A stretch of 64,000 nt of DNA from Gnetum montanum (Eukaryota > Streptophyta > Gnetopsida > Gnetales > Gnetaceae), in the NCBI GenBank assembly GCA_015680685.1, contig MNCI01002045.1:271234-335233 (forward strand), given 5' to 3'. Under the pieces are notes generated by a model. That model was not told where the DNA came from and searched no databases. It saw only the letters and a list, made by a program, of their open reading frames with translations. Below are positions 10,535 to 21,658 of this stretch, piece by piece. The position numbers and the translations under genes were made by a program. Numbering within the stretch: position 1 is the stretch's first letter; the number at the start of each line of letters is the position of its first letter.

Positions 10535-11388
10535 CACATGTATTTTACATCATTCATAGGTAGCTACCAATTTCAAATCTAGCTACAAGAAGCAATTAGC
10601 ATTTTTTGAGTATGGATAAAGACTCCTGTACCAAAAACTAGACAACAAAAGATTTCCAAAGCCAAAAATAAAAGTTAAACATGTTTCTATTTGCATTTTG
10701 GATAGTTATAGATAGTAATAAGTTATTTATACCATTTTGATATATTTTGTAAGGTTACTATCTATACCCAACCAACTATTGGTAGCGACTAGCTAATTGC
10801 ATCTATTTCTCTATGTTCATAACCTATCGCTACCCAATCCTCTAGAAAGAAGGGGTAGCAACCCATTATAAATTCATGCGCTAATCATTTGCATGGGGAA
10901 TTTTGGGCTTCTAATGTTCATTCCCTAAGGATCTCCAACTTATCCCCCTTCTTCATTCATTCTAGCTATTATTGCATTGAATTAGATGTTGTTTAGGATT
11001 ATGGCCCCAACCTATGGATGTTCCATCAGTATTTCCATTTGGACACTCTCTATTTAAGGACAAAAAGTGTGAGTCCTTGATTTGTGTATGTGGTGTAGTC
11101 CACTCATTCCTTTCATGGGTATGTAATTTGATTTTGGTTTTTACAATTCATAAACAAATTGTACTATCAAGCTCATATTACAAGCCTAGTAGGTGATAGC
11201 TACAAATGTAAAAGTGTTGGGATTAGGGTTAAGACATTAGAAACATCCAATTTTCCATTATTTTATCTATATATTGTTCATTGCTTGTTCTACCATAGGC
11301 TATGTGGATATGACTTGCAAGTCTATCACAGATGAGATGACATCCCACAATGTCCAATGCATCGAACCAATCTAGATTACACTCATCA
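10535..11388 (+). mobile_element. TE-4 5' LTR
   Basis: It matches 27075-27935 over about 850 bp. Blocks such as CCAACCTATGGATGTTCCA, GTGAGTCCTTG and TTTCATGGGTATGTAAT are shared in order. It ends ...TACACTCATCA just before the primer site. It is rich in AGTAGC/GGTAGC words on both strands. The start is uncertain; similarity begins near ACATGTATTTTACATC. Confidence 0.7.
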
Positions 11389-11391
11389 ATT

Positions 11392-11409
11392 TAGCACCAT
11401 TGCCATAGC
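11392..11409 (+). other. TE-4 primer-binding site (tRNA-Asp type, decayed)
   Basis: TAGCACCATTGCCATAGC matches the tRNA-Asp primer site in 12 of 18 positions. Most differences are G-to-A, as expected from deamination of methylated cytosines on the other strand. It lies 3 bp after the LTR end. Confidence 0.6.
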
Positions 11410-11837
11410 CAATACCACAAACAACGTGTATAGAGGTTTCTATATTTTCTTTATTTTATTTTATTTCATTGGATTTTTAAATAACAAAATTTGTTTAAAT
11501 TAAAATATTTTGAGGTTGTGCATGAAGTAATACAACATGCATAATCATAAACCCACGCTACCATGACTACATTGTCTTCATCAAGTATCAAAGCAAGTCA
11601 CTACCATTTCCTACTCTTGGAATAGGTAGTAACCGATTAATATAGATCAATATCGGTCCCTACTCTTGGAACATGTAGTGACCTATTAATCTAGATCATT
11701 ACTAGTTTAGATTATTAGTACAATTAGCAACAAATGAAGAAGATCTATTGCAACCAAAGTGTATCCACCACCAATGGAGCTTGAGCCAACAGTGTAGCAC
11801 ATTCATGGTAACTAAAGTAGATCCATCGTAGACAAAG

Positions 11838-12650
11838 TGATGAGCCACAATATCGTGTATGTGATATTGCGTATGCGATATTGCGTCCACCCCCACGATA
11901 TCATGGCCTGCCGCAATGTCTATAAATAAGAGGCGGCTTTCCCTATTTTAGGCACTTAGACTTAGACCAGTAGCCAAACTATAGCAGTTTTACCATTCCA
12001 GAGTTAGAATAATTTCCATGTGCCTGCAGTAGTAGTCTTAAAGTGAACAGATCTTTATTCGAGCAAATTGTACTTGAGCACACATTTGTGTACGAAAATA
12101 AAGACAAACTTTCTGATAAACCTTGCAGCATGTGGACTAAGCTAAATAGGAATTAATTATTGTTAAATGTTTAAATGCTTTCCTAGATAATTAAATCTCT
12201 CTCAACCCTTGACTCTTCTAGTTAAGTGCATTCAGTACAACCACTTCGAGCACATGTGTAACACTTGGTAACTGAATAACAAGTAGCGTTTGGTAATCCC
12301 AATAGCGTTGTGCTGGTTTAGGGTGCGTGCGGCAAGTGGGAATGGATACTAGTGCTAGGACAATTAGATCTTAGTTAGTGAATAGTTAATGAAAGTTAGT
12401 CACTTAGTTCTCTTCACCTTCCCCTATTAGTATAAGACATTAAAAAGATAAAAGATATAAAAATCATATACCTCAAGCTTACTTAACCATACAATCGTGA
12501 CAATACAAGTAAGCTTGGGAAGATAGCGATTGATTAACCTTAAGTGTTCCATTAAGGCACGTAAGCACTTGGTCCTTGGAGTTTGACTGGATTGCGCATG
12601 AGATGCTCGTATTTATATGCTTGAGTGTAGGGGTACCTCGCCACTCATCA
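11838..12650 (+). mobile_element. TE-5 5' LTR
   Basis: It starts TGATGAG, ends CACTCATCA and is 813 bp long. U3 holds GATAT-rich repeats (11853-11900), then TATAAATA at 11921. AATAAA occurs at about 12096. The LTR is followed directly by the primer site. It is of the same subfamily as the solo LTR at 34835-35645. Confidence 0.9.
11921..11928 (+). promoter_or_regulatory. TATA box of the L1-family LTR promoter
   Basis: TATAAATA followed by AGAGGCGGCTTT is conserved in all L1 LTRs that retain this part (reverse strand at about 35555-35562, 22436-22443, and near 54775 and 60050). It lies just downstream of the GATATC dyads, consistent with a pol II promoter transcribing the element. Confidence 0.7.
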
Positions 12651-12651
12651 T

Positions 12652-12669
12652 TGGCGTTGTTGCCAAGGA
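12652..12669 (+). other. TE-5 primer-binding site (tRNA-Asp type)
   Basis: TGGCGTTGTTGCCAAGGA matches the plant tRNA-Asp primer site at 14 of 18 positions and begins 1 bp after the LTR end. It fixes the plus-strand orientation. Confidence 0.85.
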
Positions 12670-12796
12670 CTTAGTTATTTGTGCACTACGTAGAACATAG
12701 GAGATCATCCATATCATTGGGAAGCTAGAACAAACCCTTAGGGTTGATCAAAAGAAAAATAAGACAACAGTAAATCACACACCGAACAAGAAAAAA

Positions 12797-14714
12797 ATGT
12801 CTTCTTCTTCACACAAAATCACTTCACCGCCTAGGACTCACACAAGAGACAGTCGGCGGCACAACACACGTAACCAAGATCCACCAATCCCTCAATAGTT
12901 CCATGTGGTATATATTCATCATGATGAGTATGTATATGATTTTACCTTTATTCTCCATCAAGATGAACAACTACGTTGGAGAGACTTGGAGGGTAACATA
13001 GTGTTGCCTCTAGATCGAGCAGTCCCCAACATGCTTCTTCGTGCTCTTGCATGAGTAGGCATGTTACAATTATACATAGAATACGTTGCATGTGATTATG
13101 ACACAAGGGATTACCATCCCACAGACGCTCAACATCAAAGGAACTTGCAATAGGAGAGATACTATACCTCGTTGATGGGCAAAGGACCCCATAATGCTCC
13201 ACCCATCTTAAGCAAAATTGAGGTTGGTGAACCTATTTCAATAGGTTCTCCACAAAATGATGTTCCCCCTCTTAACAATGGTTAGGAGGTGGTGTATTAG
13301 AACCTCCACTCTATGATTCACAATCCTAGTTCTGATCCCCACGAACATGAAGTGTTTAATGAGGGAACACAAACACATGATAAGGGTAGGCAGTCTGATC
13401 GTAATCACGATCGGGGCCGAGACCACCGAAGAGAAGGTAGGGAACATCGTCATGGCAATGGTCCTCCTTCTTCTTCACCTTCATCATCATATTCACCCTC
13501 TCCTTCAGTATTAGGATGCAGTCATAAGNNNNNNNNNNNNNNNNNNNNNNNNNNNNNNNNNNNNNNNNNNNNNNNNNNNNNNNNNNNNNNNNNNNNNNNN
13601 NNNNNNNNNNNNNNNNNNNNNNNNNNNNNNNNNNNNNNNNNNNNNNNNNNNNNNNNNNNNNNNNNNNNNNNNNNNNNNNNNNNNNNNNNNNNNNNNNNNN
13701 NNNNNNNNNNNNNNNNNNNNNNNNNNNNNNNNNNNNNNNNNNNNNNNNNNNNNNNNNNNNNNNNNNNNNNNNNNNNNNNNNNNNNNNNNNNNNNNNNNNN
13801 NNNNNNNNNNNNNNNNNNNNNNNNNNNNNNNNNNNNNNNNNNNNNNNNNNNNNNNNNNNNNNNNNNNNNNNNNNNNNNNNNNNNNNNNNNNNNNNNNNNN
13901 NNNNNNNNNNNNNNNNNNNNNNNNNNNNNNNNNNNNNNNNNNNNNNNNNNNNNNNNNNNNNNNNNNNNNNNNNNNNNNNNNNNNNNNNNNNNNNNNNNNN
14001 NNNNNNNNNNNNNNNNNNNNNNNNNNNNNNNNNNNNNNNNNNNNNNNNNNNNNNNNNNNNNNNNNNNNNNNNNNNNNNNNNNNNNNNNNNNNNNNNNNNN
14101 NNNNNNNNNNNNNNNNNNNNNNNNNNNNNNNNNNNNNNNNNNNNNNNNNNNNNNNNNNNNNNNNNNNNNNNNNNNNNNNNNNNNNNNNNNNAAAGTTAAT
14201 AAAAGAAGTGTCAGCAAAGGTAGACCAGATGTGGGACTCCCTAGATAGCAGATTTGAAACCGTTCTTAAAATTGTAGAGGAGTCTAGGGAGCGAAGTAGT
14301 GACTATGAAAAAAAGAAAAAGAGGGACATGGACCATGCACGTAACAAAGGTAAGAGTAAAATGACCATCACCGAAGAGGCTGTGGATTCTAATATGGACA
14401 ATGAAGGTGGATGTGAAATATGCCAATACAAGCATCCTAAGGGATGTTGCCCAATAATCTCACACCTACAAGAGTCTAGGGTGTGTGCACTCAACCCACA
14501 ACTTAACAAACGGCAAGCACCTCGACAGTTACCTTATCCCCAGGGTAACCCAAGGCAGTTTCACCAACCTTTAATGTATTATCCAAGTGGAACTCCACCA
14601 CAACCTATTGAGCAACACCAACAATGGAAATACCTGCAGTCATGGGGGATGCCACCGCCAAGGCAACAATACCCTTACCGGCAACCAGATCCATATGGCT
14701 ACTACATGCAGTAG
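12797..14714 (+). pseudogene. TE-5 gag
   Basis: The ATG at 12797 opens a basic, Ser-rich N-terminus (MSSSSHKITSPPRTHTRD). The same frame continues to the gap at 13529 with five stops, mostly TAG, and includes an R/H/D-rich tract (about 13380-13460) and a Ser/Pro tract. After the gap (14196 on) there is a coiled-coil-like segment, a K-rich basic patch, and a distinctive CEICQYKHPKGCCP motif (about 14410-14450) in place of a standard CCHC zinc knuckle. A Pro/Gln/Tyr-rich tail runs to 14714. TE-9 has the equivalent CNICLYDYPKGQCP. Gag would build the particle and bind RNA. The frame runs on into protease. Confidence 0.75.
13529..14191. other. Assembly gap (N run) inside TE-5 gag
   Basis: 663 undetermined bases. 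Open frames running through this stretch are artefacts of the N run. The gag frame after the gap restarts near 14196. Confidence 0.99.
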
Positions 14715-15854
14715 CTAATCTCTCCATGTGACTTTGTTGATCATGTGACACCACAACATCACTACCAAGCTTTGGAGTATTATAGGACTCCTTCTCCTGG
14801 GAGAGATAACCCATAGACATACCATCCTCCAAACCCATCTGCAACTTTCACACCGATAGCTCCATTACCACCAGCTCCAGTAATGCAAGGATAACTCCTC
14901 ACTCAACTGTAGCAACAAAATGCCACAAGAGATGTGAACCTTCAACCCACTACTGGTTCTGACAACTGTACAAAGAGAAGACCTTTCTTCAAAACCAACA
15001 GTCCAACCAAGCTCTCACAACCACAAGCAGTTGAGCCTCTAAATGCTTCACCATCAAATAAGGTTTCAAAGCTCCCTTCAAACCAAAAATAGAGCTCAAT
15101 GTACACGTTTATGTTAACACATGCCGTCATTGACTAGATTAAGGAGGGCCATCTTCCTAGGAAATTCTCTAACCCTGGAATTCCTTTAATCTATCTTCAA
15201 GTCACTAGGAATGAGCCATGTAAAGCTCTTTTGGACTTAGGTTCTAGAGTCAACTTAATATCACAAGAGATGTATAAAGCCTGGAACCTGCCTCCACTAA
15301 AGAAGAGAAATATTCACTTAGAGTTGGCTAACCAGTCCATCACTGTTCCCTTGGGATTGGTGGAGGACATCATTACCACTATGTGTGGGTGGTCATACCC
15401 AGCTAATTTCCTAGTGATACAAGTAAACAATGACAAAGGGAACTTCCCAATAATAATGGGAAGGGCATGGCTAAGTACCATAAACGCATGCCTAGGAATC
15501 CATGATCTTTCCCTAGAAATATCTAAGGAAAACACTTTTTGGAAGATCGAGAAGAAGAAAGTTCCATGCATCACATACAGTGATACAGGATGTGATTGTG
15601 TACAGGAATCTTCAACACTATCTGCATGCAACTGGTGTGCCCAAGAAATTAACATACAAAAGTGCCTGTATGTAGAAACCACACAACAAAAAGACACCCA
15701 GTGGTTGATAGCTGATCAAGAGAGCAACTCACCAACATGCATGGAACTAACTAGGGAAACCACTTACGCCCACGTTGAAGGCATAGATGCATTGGAGCAA
15801 GAGTGTTGCCAACTTCCAAACCTTAACCTAAAAACATCAATAGGGGGAAGCTGA
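14715..15854 (+). pseudogene. TE-5 retropepsin-like protease with linker
   Basis: The frame of gag continues through six stops, five of them TAG, across a Pro/Ser/Thr/Gln-rich linker to an aspartic protease. CKALLDLGSRVNLIS (about 15215-15255) is the active-site D-[LT]-G-[AS] motif of Athila/Tat proteases. PIIMGRAWLSTINACLGI (about 15445-15500) is the conserved I-L-G-R-x-[FW]-L block. Translation would yield a Gag-Pro polyprotein cleaved by this enzyme. The catalytic Asp is intact, and 15231-15854 is stop-free. The frame ends with no RT following, unlike the usual gag-pro-RT order. Confidence 0.8.
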
Positions 15855-16013
15855 AAATTCCTAAAAATTTCAAACAAGCACTTCGATAAAAGATTACTAG
15901 TTAATGCACAACCAACCAAACCTTACCATGAATCTAGAACGGTCAATGCATACAACACATCGGAGATAGGACAACCTCGCTCATTATTTCGAATCTTCTC
16001 CTTTCAACTCAGT

Positions 16014-16024
16014 CATGGGGGAGA
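16014..16024 (+). other. TE-5 polypurine tract
   Basis: CATGGGGGAGA directly precedes a TGG... start of the 3' LTR. TE-9 has CAGTCGTGGGGGTA at the same place and TE-5 has CAGTCATGGGGGAGA. This is the plus-strand priming site. Confidence 0.65.
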
Positions 16025-16597
16025 TGGCCACCTATGCTGATCATTTAAAGATGAACTTTCTGATAAACCTTGCAGCATGTGGACTAAGCTAAATAGGAAT
16101 TAATTATTGTTAAATGTTTAAATGCTTTCCTAGATAATTAAATCTCTCTCAACCCTTGACTCTCCTAGTTAAGTGCATTTAGTACGATCGCTTCGAGCAC
16201 ATGTGTAATGCTCGGTAACCCAGTAACAAGTAGCGTTTGGTAATCCTAGTAGCATTGCACTGGTTCAGGGTGTGTGTGGCAAGTGGGAATGGATAATAGT
16301 GCTAGGACAATTAGAACTTAGTTAGTGAATAGTTAATGAAAGTTAGTCACTTAGTTCTCTTCACCTTCCCCTATTAGTATAAGACATTAAAAAGATAAAA
16401 GATATAAAAATCATATATCTCAAGCTTACTTAACCATACAATCGTGACAATACAAGTAAGCTTGGGAAGATAGCGATTGATTAACCTTAAGTGTTCCATT
16501 ATGGTGCATAAGCACTTGGTCCTTGGAGTTCAACCGAATTGCGCGTGAGATGCTCATATTCATATGGTTGAGTGTAGGAGTACCTTGCCACTCATCA
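16025..16597 (+). mobile_element. TE-5 3' LTR, U3-deleted
   Basis: 16047-16597 aligns without length change to 12100-12650 of the 5' LTR, with scattered substitutions. The first 262 bp of the LTR (GATATC repeats and TATA box) are replaced by about 20 bp. It ends CTCATCA before the CAAAG duplication. Confidence 0.85.
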
Positions 16598-16840
16598 CAA
16601 AGCATGAGCAAAATTTGGTGTTGCAGCATAGACAGGTGTGGGTTACAAATCTTGCATATCACTACTTGTTTCTATGTAGTAGCAACTAGCTACCATTAGG
16701 TAATATCTAATTCCCATATACTTTTGTAAATGTTGTTCTTCACCAATTTTTAGGTACACCTATAGCCCTTATTCTTTGAAGTCTAAAGACACCCGTCATT
16801 ATTTTAAGCTTTCAATAACCTTTATGCATTAATTATTATT

Positions 16841-18960
16841 ATGAAATTTAAATGCAAAAGTTATTTTGGTAAACCAAAGTTTAAAGATGATGAGGAAGAA
16901 CAACCTCTAATTGATAGGAAAAAATTAGATTAGGAATTAGCCAAATACTTAAGGAAGAAAAAGAAGAAACCTTTGTATAAATGAACAGTTACTAGAGTAG
17001 CAATAACTAGAGCCATATCTTGCATCACCAAGCTACATTAATAATAGTTGTAGCTTTCATAGTAGCTACTATTAGTGAATAAATGTATAAAACATGGAGA
17101 GAAAAATTTTAAAACACTAGGACACATACAACCTCCATGCAAAGTCTATAGTAAATACAAGAAGCTATCCAAAACCCCTCACATTAAATCATCCTTGTAT
17201 TCTCCTAAGAAAAACCTACAATGTATAAATTTGGAACCACTTTTGAAATCACCATCTTGAATTCAATTTGAAATAAAGAAAGTAATCAAACCTAACCTAG
17301 CATTAGATTTTAGTACCACAAACAAGCTCATCAATTATCTTGAATCTTTCTTAGAACAATTTGAAAAGAAGATTTCTTTATTCAATCCTCTAGAAGATTC
17401 CCAAATAGAATCATTAGAAATTAGAATCACAAATCTTGATCCATATCTAACACATTATTAAATATTATTCATCAAGAGATAAAGCAGCAAGATTTCCTAA
17501 TCCATGACCTAGATTTCTTAGTTCATCTGCTTAGAAATTTAGTCCACCAAGTTAATAAGTTAGCCATAATAGTATAATGTGAGTCTAGAAATTCCACATC
17601 AACTTCTAAACAATTTATTAACATGATACCATTCTGATTTATAACTTTTAGTACAAAATTGAGGATGAATTCAAAGAGTAACTTGCAAATATTAGACACA
17701 CTGCCTTGATTCCAACCCTAGGTGGACATTTAGTTAGTTAACATAGGGATTGGAAGGACCAATTAAGAGTAATTGAGCACTCCTATCAACTTGCTCACAC
17801 TAAAGAATCTATAATGTCATCCAACTATAATAATAGTTCTTCTCTTTCCACACAATAACTGTTAAATACTCTAAGCTCAACACAAGGACTTAACAATATG
17901 AATGTACCACTAGTTAATCAACCTCTATTTGCAATAGGACTAGTTCCTTAAAATACCTTTTTTGAAGCCTTGACACAACAATTATTTCCCTATTGAACTC
18001 CTTACATAGGCCCAAGCATGGCTTCCCAGTTACATAAACAAATTACTTTAGTTCCACAAGGATCCTTAATTTTTTCACCAAGGTCTTATGGTGAAATTCA
18101 ACATTTTAATCTCTTCCCAGAATTTCATGGAACTAATGATGAAGATCTAATGACTCATGTCTATAATTTTAAGATGACTTTTGACCTACTTATGTTGAAA
18201 GGAGAAGAAAGATCTAAAATGATGTCATTTAAATTAACTTTAAGAGATAAGGCCAATTTTTGGTTACAAGAACCCAAAACTCCAATTTCATCTTATGATG
18301 AATTTAAGTAAGCCTTTTTACATTGGTTCATATCAAAGGAACAACTATATAATTTGATAAAATAGCTATTGAGTTTTACTCAAAATGATGACAAGGATTA
18401 TGAAAGTGCTTACAAATTATTTACAAGTGTATGTCTTAAAAGTCTAAATCATGGATTCCATGTAGCATAGTTAATTTAAATCTTCATAGAGGAACTTCTA
18501 CCATATTATCATCAAAATGATTAGTAATAGATGAACGATGAAGAATTCTTGACATACTAGTGGAACAAAGTAAACATTGGACATGACCTAATTTTGAAGG
18601 ATCTACTGCCTTCTTAACAAAGAAGGTGGATCACCTAACACCTTTCTTTATGGCTAACATTAAGAATGTTACCTTTGCAAATACCACTTCCCCTAGTTAT
18701 TATGAACAATCAACTAAATCTTGTAAAATTTGTGGAAACAACCAACATCATATAGCTAACTATCGTACATTACCATATTATGTATCCTCAATTCAAGAAT
18801 TGATTAAATTGGTTTAACATCAGCACTATCAACAACATAGACCAAACCTTAACTATGAAACTTTTAAGAATTTTGTTCAATAGAGGGAATAATATGCTAA
18901 TAGGCTAGGCAAAATGGAAAGAAGGATGGATCACTAAGTTGATGATTTATGCATCAAACT
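16841..18960 (+). pseudogene. TE-4 gag, Athila/Tat type
   Basis: The ATG at 16841 begins a charged N-terminus (MKFKCKSYFGKPKFKDDEEE), and the same frame continues past 17075 with stops. The capsid-like core lies at 18018-18311: HFNLFPEFHGTNDEDLMTHVYNF then FKLTLRDKANFWLQ, the typical retrotransposon gag signature (F-x-G...D.......L..A..W). A CKICGNNQHHIANY segment near 18720-18765 resembles a zinc knuckle with the final Cys changed to Tyr. Stops and frame changes make it non-functional. It lies directly downstream of the TE-5 insertion. Confidence 0.75.
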
Positions 18961-19439
18961 TCAGTGATGGTTCTAGAATCTACATAAAACCAAGTTACCT
19001 TCTTAACCGGAGTGAAACCCAATAATTCATTAACTACCCAAAGTGAAGGAATAATCCAATCAAATTACAACTCAAAGTGGCAAAGTCCGCACTCCAAGAA
19101 CATGTCCAAAACATAAAACACATCCTAAAATTACCTTTCATGATATTCTAGAGACCATTGCTCGCAATCCCAAATTGAAACCATTCTAAGTTAACCTTTA
19201 GAAACACCTACCACAAAAACTATTCCAATAGAACCATAGAGTCCTATACTGAACCATGAATAAAAAGCATCCTTTCCCAACAAATTACAGAAAAAAATGG
19301 AGAAAGAACACATGGACAAATTACTTGGCCAATTAAACTTAACTATACTCTATGGACAAGACATTCAAGATACCCCCACATATGCCAATTATCTTAAGGG
19401 ATTATATACTAATAATGAAAGATGAAGTTTTCAAAAAAA

Positions 19440-19770
19440 CATCTACCTCATTAATGGAATTTCTAATTTTCTCAAGCATACAAAGCCTACAAAGTACAAG
19501 GACCCTAAAGCATCCACTATTCCAATAAAAATGAAAGGTATGGAAATCCAACATGCATTACTTGACCTAGGTATCAGTATTAACATTATACTATCAACTG
19601 TAGCACACAAATTGGGATTACAAAATGTTGGTAAAACTTCAATGACTATATCACTAGCTAATGCTTCATTAATCACTCATAAAGGCAACATTGAAGACGT
19701 ATTGGTGTAAGTTGAAAATGGTGTTTATCCAAAAAAAAATTTAAGGTCTTGGAAATCAAAAACTCTAATT
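19440..19770 (+). pseudogene. TE-4 aspartic protease
   Basis: The plus-strand frame reads PIKMKGMEIQHALLDLGISINIILSTVAHKLGL, with the D-L-G-[AST] active-site motif of Athila/Tat proteases (D at about 19563). A SLANASL...G.IEDVLV block follows. The conserved I-L-G-R block is not clear, and the frame breaks after 19710. It corresponds to the protease of TE-5. Confidence 0.7.
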
Positions 19771-20279
19771 CTTTTTCCATTACTCTAGGGGGGCCCTAGT
19801 TAGCAACCTCTAATGCCATCATATATTGTCACTCTCAGTTACTTGTGTTATCATTTAGAGAACTTAAATTTCATTATAACATTTTCAACATCTCTAAAAT
19901 AATGTATCAAAAATTCCGAGAAGATTTTAAGATGATAATTGATATCATACCTATAATATTTACTAAAAAGAAAGAGTTATTAGTATTGCATAATGAAGAA
20001 CATACAACCCTAGAAGATGAGGAATATTAGAATCTAATAGAGCTTGTTTCTTAGTCACTTAATGTAGGATCTAATACAATTCTCTATCAAAAAATCAAGA
20101 AGGGTAAATTACTTATCTTAAAAGAACTACCATCCTAGTTGAAGCATATATTTATCCACCTAGATAAACCTTTAATCATTAGTGATACACTGACCAACAA
20201 ACAAGAAGAAAAATTAACTCAATTATTTTGACTCAAATCTCAAGCATTCGCTTCATCATATGAGAACCTCAAAGACAAC

Positions 20280-21658
20280 GTATCACCTCATCTATGCCAA
20301 CACCAAATTTACTTGGAAGAAAATGCTAAACCAACTCATATACCACCTCAACGCATTAATCCAACATTAAAACAAGTGGTTAAGGATGAAATATCTAAGT
20401 TATGGAAAGAAGGCATCATCTGCCCCATTTTAGATAGTGATTGGGTAAGTCCAATTACTGTCATGTCTACAAAAAATGAAAAATGAAGGATATGCATAGA
20501 TTACTAAAAATTAAATCAGTACACTTAGAAAGATCATTTCCCATTTTCTTATATTGATCAAATTTTGGAAAAATTTGCTAAACATGACTTCTATTATTTC
20601 CTTGATGGGTTTAGTGATTATAACCAAATTGTCATTGCCCCTAAAGATTAATAGAAAACAACATTTACTTGTCTGTTTGGCACTTTTGCTTTTTGTGCAT
20701 GTCATTTGGGCTCTACAATACTCTAGCTACCTTCTAACAAGTAATGATTGCTATTTTTCTGGATATGTTGGAAGATTTTGTGAAAATTTTCATGGATTAT
20801 TTTTCTATTTATGGTAATTCCTTCAAATAAACTTTACAATGATTAGCCATAGTCTTGGATAGATGTATTGATAAAAATCTTAAGTTAAGTTGGGAGAAAA
20901 GTCACTTTATGAGGACTAAAGGTGTCATTTAGGTCAAACAATATCAAAAACAGGAATCAAAATGGGTGACAATAAAGTAAAATTCATTACCAAACTACCG
21001 TCCCAAACAAATGTAAATTTTGTCCAATCATTTCTAGGACATGTGAAATATTATTAGTGATTTATACCACACTTTTGTAAAATTGTCAAACCATTGCATA
21101 CATTTTTGAAAAAGAAAACCAAATTTCAATGGACTTCTAAATATGAAGAGGCCTTTTAAACTTTGAAAAATAAAATTACTTTGGCCCTAATCATTCGTAG
21201 CCCTAACTGGGATTACCCATTTGATCTTATGTGGGATGCAAGTGATACTATCATTTGTTATATTTCATGCATACTAGACCATGTTCAAATGAATTATACA
21301 ATCATTGAAAAAGAACTTTTTTCAATAGTCTTTACCATGGATAAGTTTCGACATTATTTAGTAGTCTACAAGACTTGAGTATATACAAATCATTTAGCAA
21401 TTAAGTTCTTAAGAATAAAACAAATTAAAAATGCATGAATTATGCAATTATGTTTACTCTTATAGGAGTTTGACATTCAAATCTTAGATAAGAAAGGAAA
21501 TGAAAATGTAGTAGATGATAACCTATCATGTATTGATCTTCCCCAACAACATCAAATTCCAAGTGAATTTACAAATGAATCCCCTAATGAAAAAATTTTT
21601 ACAACTAGACATCATGACCCATGGTAAACCAATTATGCAAATTATCTCACAATGTTAC
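20280..21658 (+). pseudogene. TE-4 reverse transcriptase and RNase H
   Basis: RT fingers and palm are recognisable: INPTLKQVVKDEISKLWKEGII (20350-20420), then ICIDYxKLN, ILEKFAKHDFYYFLDGFSDYNQI and PKDxxKTTFTCLFGTFAF. The frame then shifts repeatedly through the region of the catalytic Asp pair. RNase H starts near 21080 and includes FDLMWDASDTIICYI and NYTIIEKELFSIVFTMDKFRHYLV (21215-21360), with the first Asp and the Glu intact. It continues to the solo-LTR insertion at 21659 (GNENVVDDNLS near 21510). Q codons are often TAG or TAA. Confidence 0.85.

Larger units (their letters stand above)
11838..16597 (+). mobile_element. TE-5: L1-family LTR retrotransposon, pol-less, nested in TE-4
   Basis: It is bounded by a perfect 5-bp target duplication CAAAG (11833-11837 and 16598-16602). 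It has a 5' LTR (11838-12650), primer site (12652-12669), gag-protease frame (12797-15854), polypurine tract (16014-16024) and a shortened 3' LTR (16025-16597). No reverse transcriptase, RNase H or integrase is present. The element sits in the untranslated leader of TE-4 about 240 bp before its gag. An assembly gap (N) covers 13529-14191. Confidence 0.9.

Noticed and set aside
13313-14248. Long ORFs on both strands through the N run
   Set aside because: They are open only because 663 undetermined bases contain no readable stops. The true gag frame is interrupted before the gap and restarts at 14196.
15314-15697. 127-codon minus-strand ORF
   Set aside because: Shadow of the TE-5 protease frame on the other strand.
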